The translations under genes were made by a program, and so were the position numbers. A stretch of DNA of 22,975 nucleotides from Pseudomonadota bacterium (lineage in GTDB: Bacteria; Desulfobacterota; Desulfobaccia; Desulfobaccales; 0-14-0-80-60-11), in assembly GCA_018897875.1 (NCBI GenBank), contig JAHIKF010000522.1, positions 1-22,975 of the forward strand, given 5' to 3'. Below, piece by piece: positions 22,394 through 22,975 of the stretch. Each line of letters begins with the position of its first letter. The stretch's first letter is position 1. The notes beneath the pieces were generated by a model. The model had not been told where the DNA came from and ran no database searches. It saw only the letters and a list, made by a program, of their open reading frames with translations.

Positions 22394-22705
22394 TTAATGC
22401 TCCTTCAGGTACGCATTCCCACGGTCGATCACCACGTCATCTTCCCGGCACTTGCCCTTGAGTTTGTCCAGATAGATCATCAGGGCCCCGGCGTCTTTCA
22501 AAGGAAACCACACCCCTTTCTCCCCGGCCGGGGGCGGCGGTGGCGTCGGCTGGGAATAAAGGACCGGTGCCTCCGGCATGGGGGGCTTGGGGAGGGTGAG
22601 ATAAGGCTTAACGGTCCCGCAGCCGATTAAAAGAATCAGCGAGGCCAGCAGCGTCGCCAGCCTCCACCTTTTGACGAGTCTCCTCCACCACCTTCTCCAC
22701 CTCAT
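22394..22705 (-). CDS. Proline-rich lipoprotein, o-spanin (Rz1)-like
   Basis: A 103-residue predicted lipoprotein. A very basic, Trp/Arg-rich N terminus (MRWRRWWRRLVKRW) precedes a hydrophobic stretch and lipobox LLIGC (Cys about 29). A short Pro-rich mature part follows (KPYLTLPKPPMPEAP and a run of five Pro), then WFPLKDAGALMIYLDKL. GGAGG lies six bases before ATG 22705. The first 98 bases overlap the upstream gene in another frame. An overlapping Pro-rich lipoprotein after a small helix-plus-coiled-coil protein is the classic Rz/Rz1 arrangement. Sequence similarity to a named family was not recognised, so the spanin call rests on architecture. Confidence 0.55.
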   Translation of the reverse strand: MRWRRWWRRLVKRWRLATLLASLILLIGCGTVKPYLTLPKPPMPEAPVLYSQPTPPPPPAGEKGVWFPLKDAGALMIYLDKLKGKCREDDVVIDRGNAYLKEH

Positions 22706-22886
22706 GCTGCACCTCCTCGCGCCCTTGGGCGATTTCCATCTGGGCCTGGTAGCCATCAGCCCGGGCCTCGGCTTTGTCGGCCTTGTTCTTGTAGTATTTT
22801 CCCCATAGATAGAAACCACCTATGGCGCCCAACACCCCGAGGATTTTCCCCAGGGGGCCAAGGATCAAAGATAGAAGTATTTCCAT
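22608..22886 (-). CDS. Small membrane protein with coiled coil, i-spanin (Rz)-like
   Basis: A 92-residue protein with an N-terminal membrane helix (about 5-28, Gly- and Leu-rich) and then a charged helical region (KYYKNKADKAEARADGYQA, GREEVQHEVEKVVEETRQKV) of the kind that forms periplasmic coiled coils. GGGGAG lies four bases before ATG 22886, and the upstream gene stops one base earlier. It overlaps the lipoprotein gene by 98 bases. It is shorter than typical Rz proteins (about 150 residues). Phage lysis is the likely role; a holin-like or structural phage protein is an alternative. Confidence 0.5.
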   Translation of the reverse strand: MEILLSLILGPLGKILGVLGAIGGFYLWGKYYKNKADKAEARADGYQAQMEIAQGREEVQHEVEKVVEETRQKVEAGDAAGLADSFNRLRDR

Positions 22887-22887
22887 G

Positions 22888-22975
22888 TCACTCCCCTTTG
22901 GCGGCGATGGCCCCGGGTTTCCCCGGAGTGCCAAAAATTTTATCCTTCCAGTTCTCCAGGGCCCCGGCCTTGGAA
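22888..22975 (-). CDS. C-terminal end of an unidentified gene (runs off window)
   Basis: Only the last 28 codons are in the window, ending ENWKDKIFGTPGKPGAIAAKGE before a TGA one base upstream of the i-spanin-like gene. Tight spacing suggests a shared operon, and in phage lysis cassettes an endolysin often holds this place. I do not recognise the fragment. Confidence 0.5.
   Translation of the reverse strand, partial: SKAGALENWKDKIFGTPGKPGAIAAKGE

Overview
The window reads as a metal and cofactor acquisition island from a Gram-negative, probably anaerobic bacterium. Two complete TonB-type outer-membrane uptake systems, the CbiZ cobamide-remodelling domain, a CooT-family nickel protein next to a DUF3842 protein, and a moderately GC-rich composition suggest Desulfobacterota (former Deltaproteobacteria). 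That placement is inference; there is no rRNA or other marker here.

Region 1 (1-9056, minus strand) is a vitamin B12 uptake operon. A sigma70-like promoter (9029-9056) precedes a cobalamin riboswitch (8846-9016) and an intrinsic terminator (8718-8752). Then follow a small protein of unknown function, btuB, a secreted BtuF-CbiZ fusion, a second btuF, btuC and btuD. After a 150-base gap come exbB, exbD and the start of a tonB-like gene that leaves the window at base 1. Import across both membranes, and possibly periplasmic trimming of cobamides, are encoded together.

Region 2 (9286-15294, minus strand) is a nickel/cobalt ECF-type importer operon: cbiM/nikM, nikL-like, cbiQ, cbiO with a short Cys/His tail, an outer-membrane barrel, a small secreted OB-fold-like protein whose best start is cut by an in-frame TAG, a NikK-like DUF4198 protein, and a 51-residue His-rich protein. 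A second, paralogous 55-residue His-rich protein follows under its own strong promoter. Both His-rich genes are very short.

Region 3 (15380-21055, plus strand) is divergent from region 2: tonB, a TonB-dependent receptor, a second DUF4198/NikK-like protein, exbB, exbD and a second NikL-like protein. With region 2 it makes a plausible outer-membrane-to-cytoplasm nickel (or cobalt) route. The four soluble or anchored NikK/NikL-type proteins are all predicted to start with His once the signal peptide is removed.

Region 4 (21139-22975, minus strand) holds a DUF3842-cooT pair behind a structured leader, about 440 bases with nothing recognised, and an overlapping membrane-protein/lipoprotein pair resembling phage Rz/Rz1 spanins, which may mark a prophage edge.

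A recurring element links these regions. Four nested hairpins whose 5' arm reads GCCAYGAAGGC, most followed by a T run, lie downstream of the 55-residue His-rich gene and in the leaders of cbiM, tonB and DUF3842-cooT. They are either a terminator family or attenuators.
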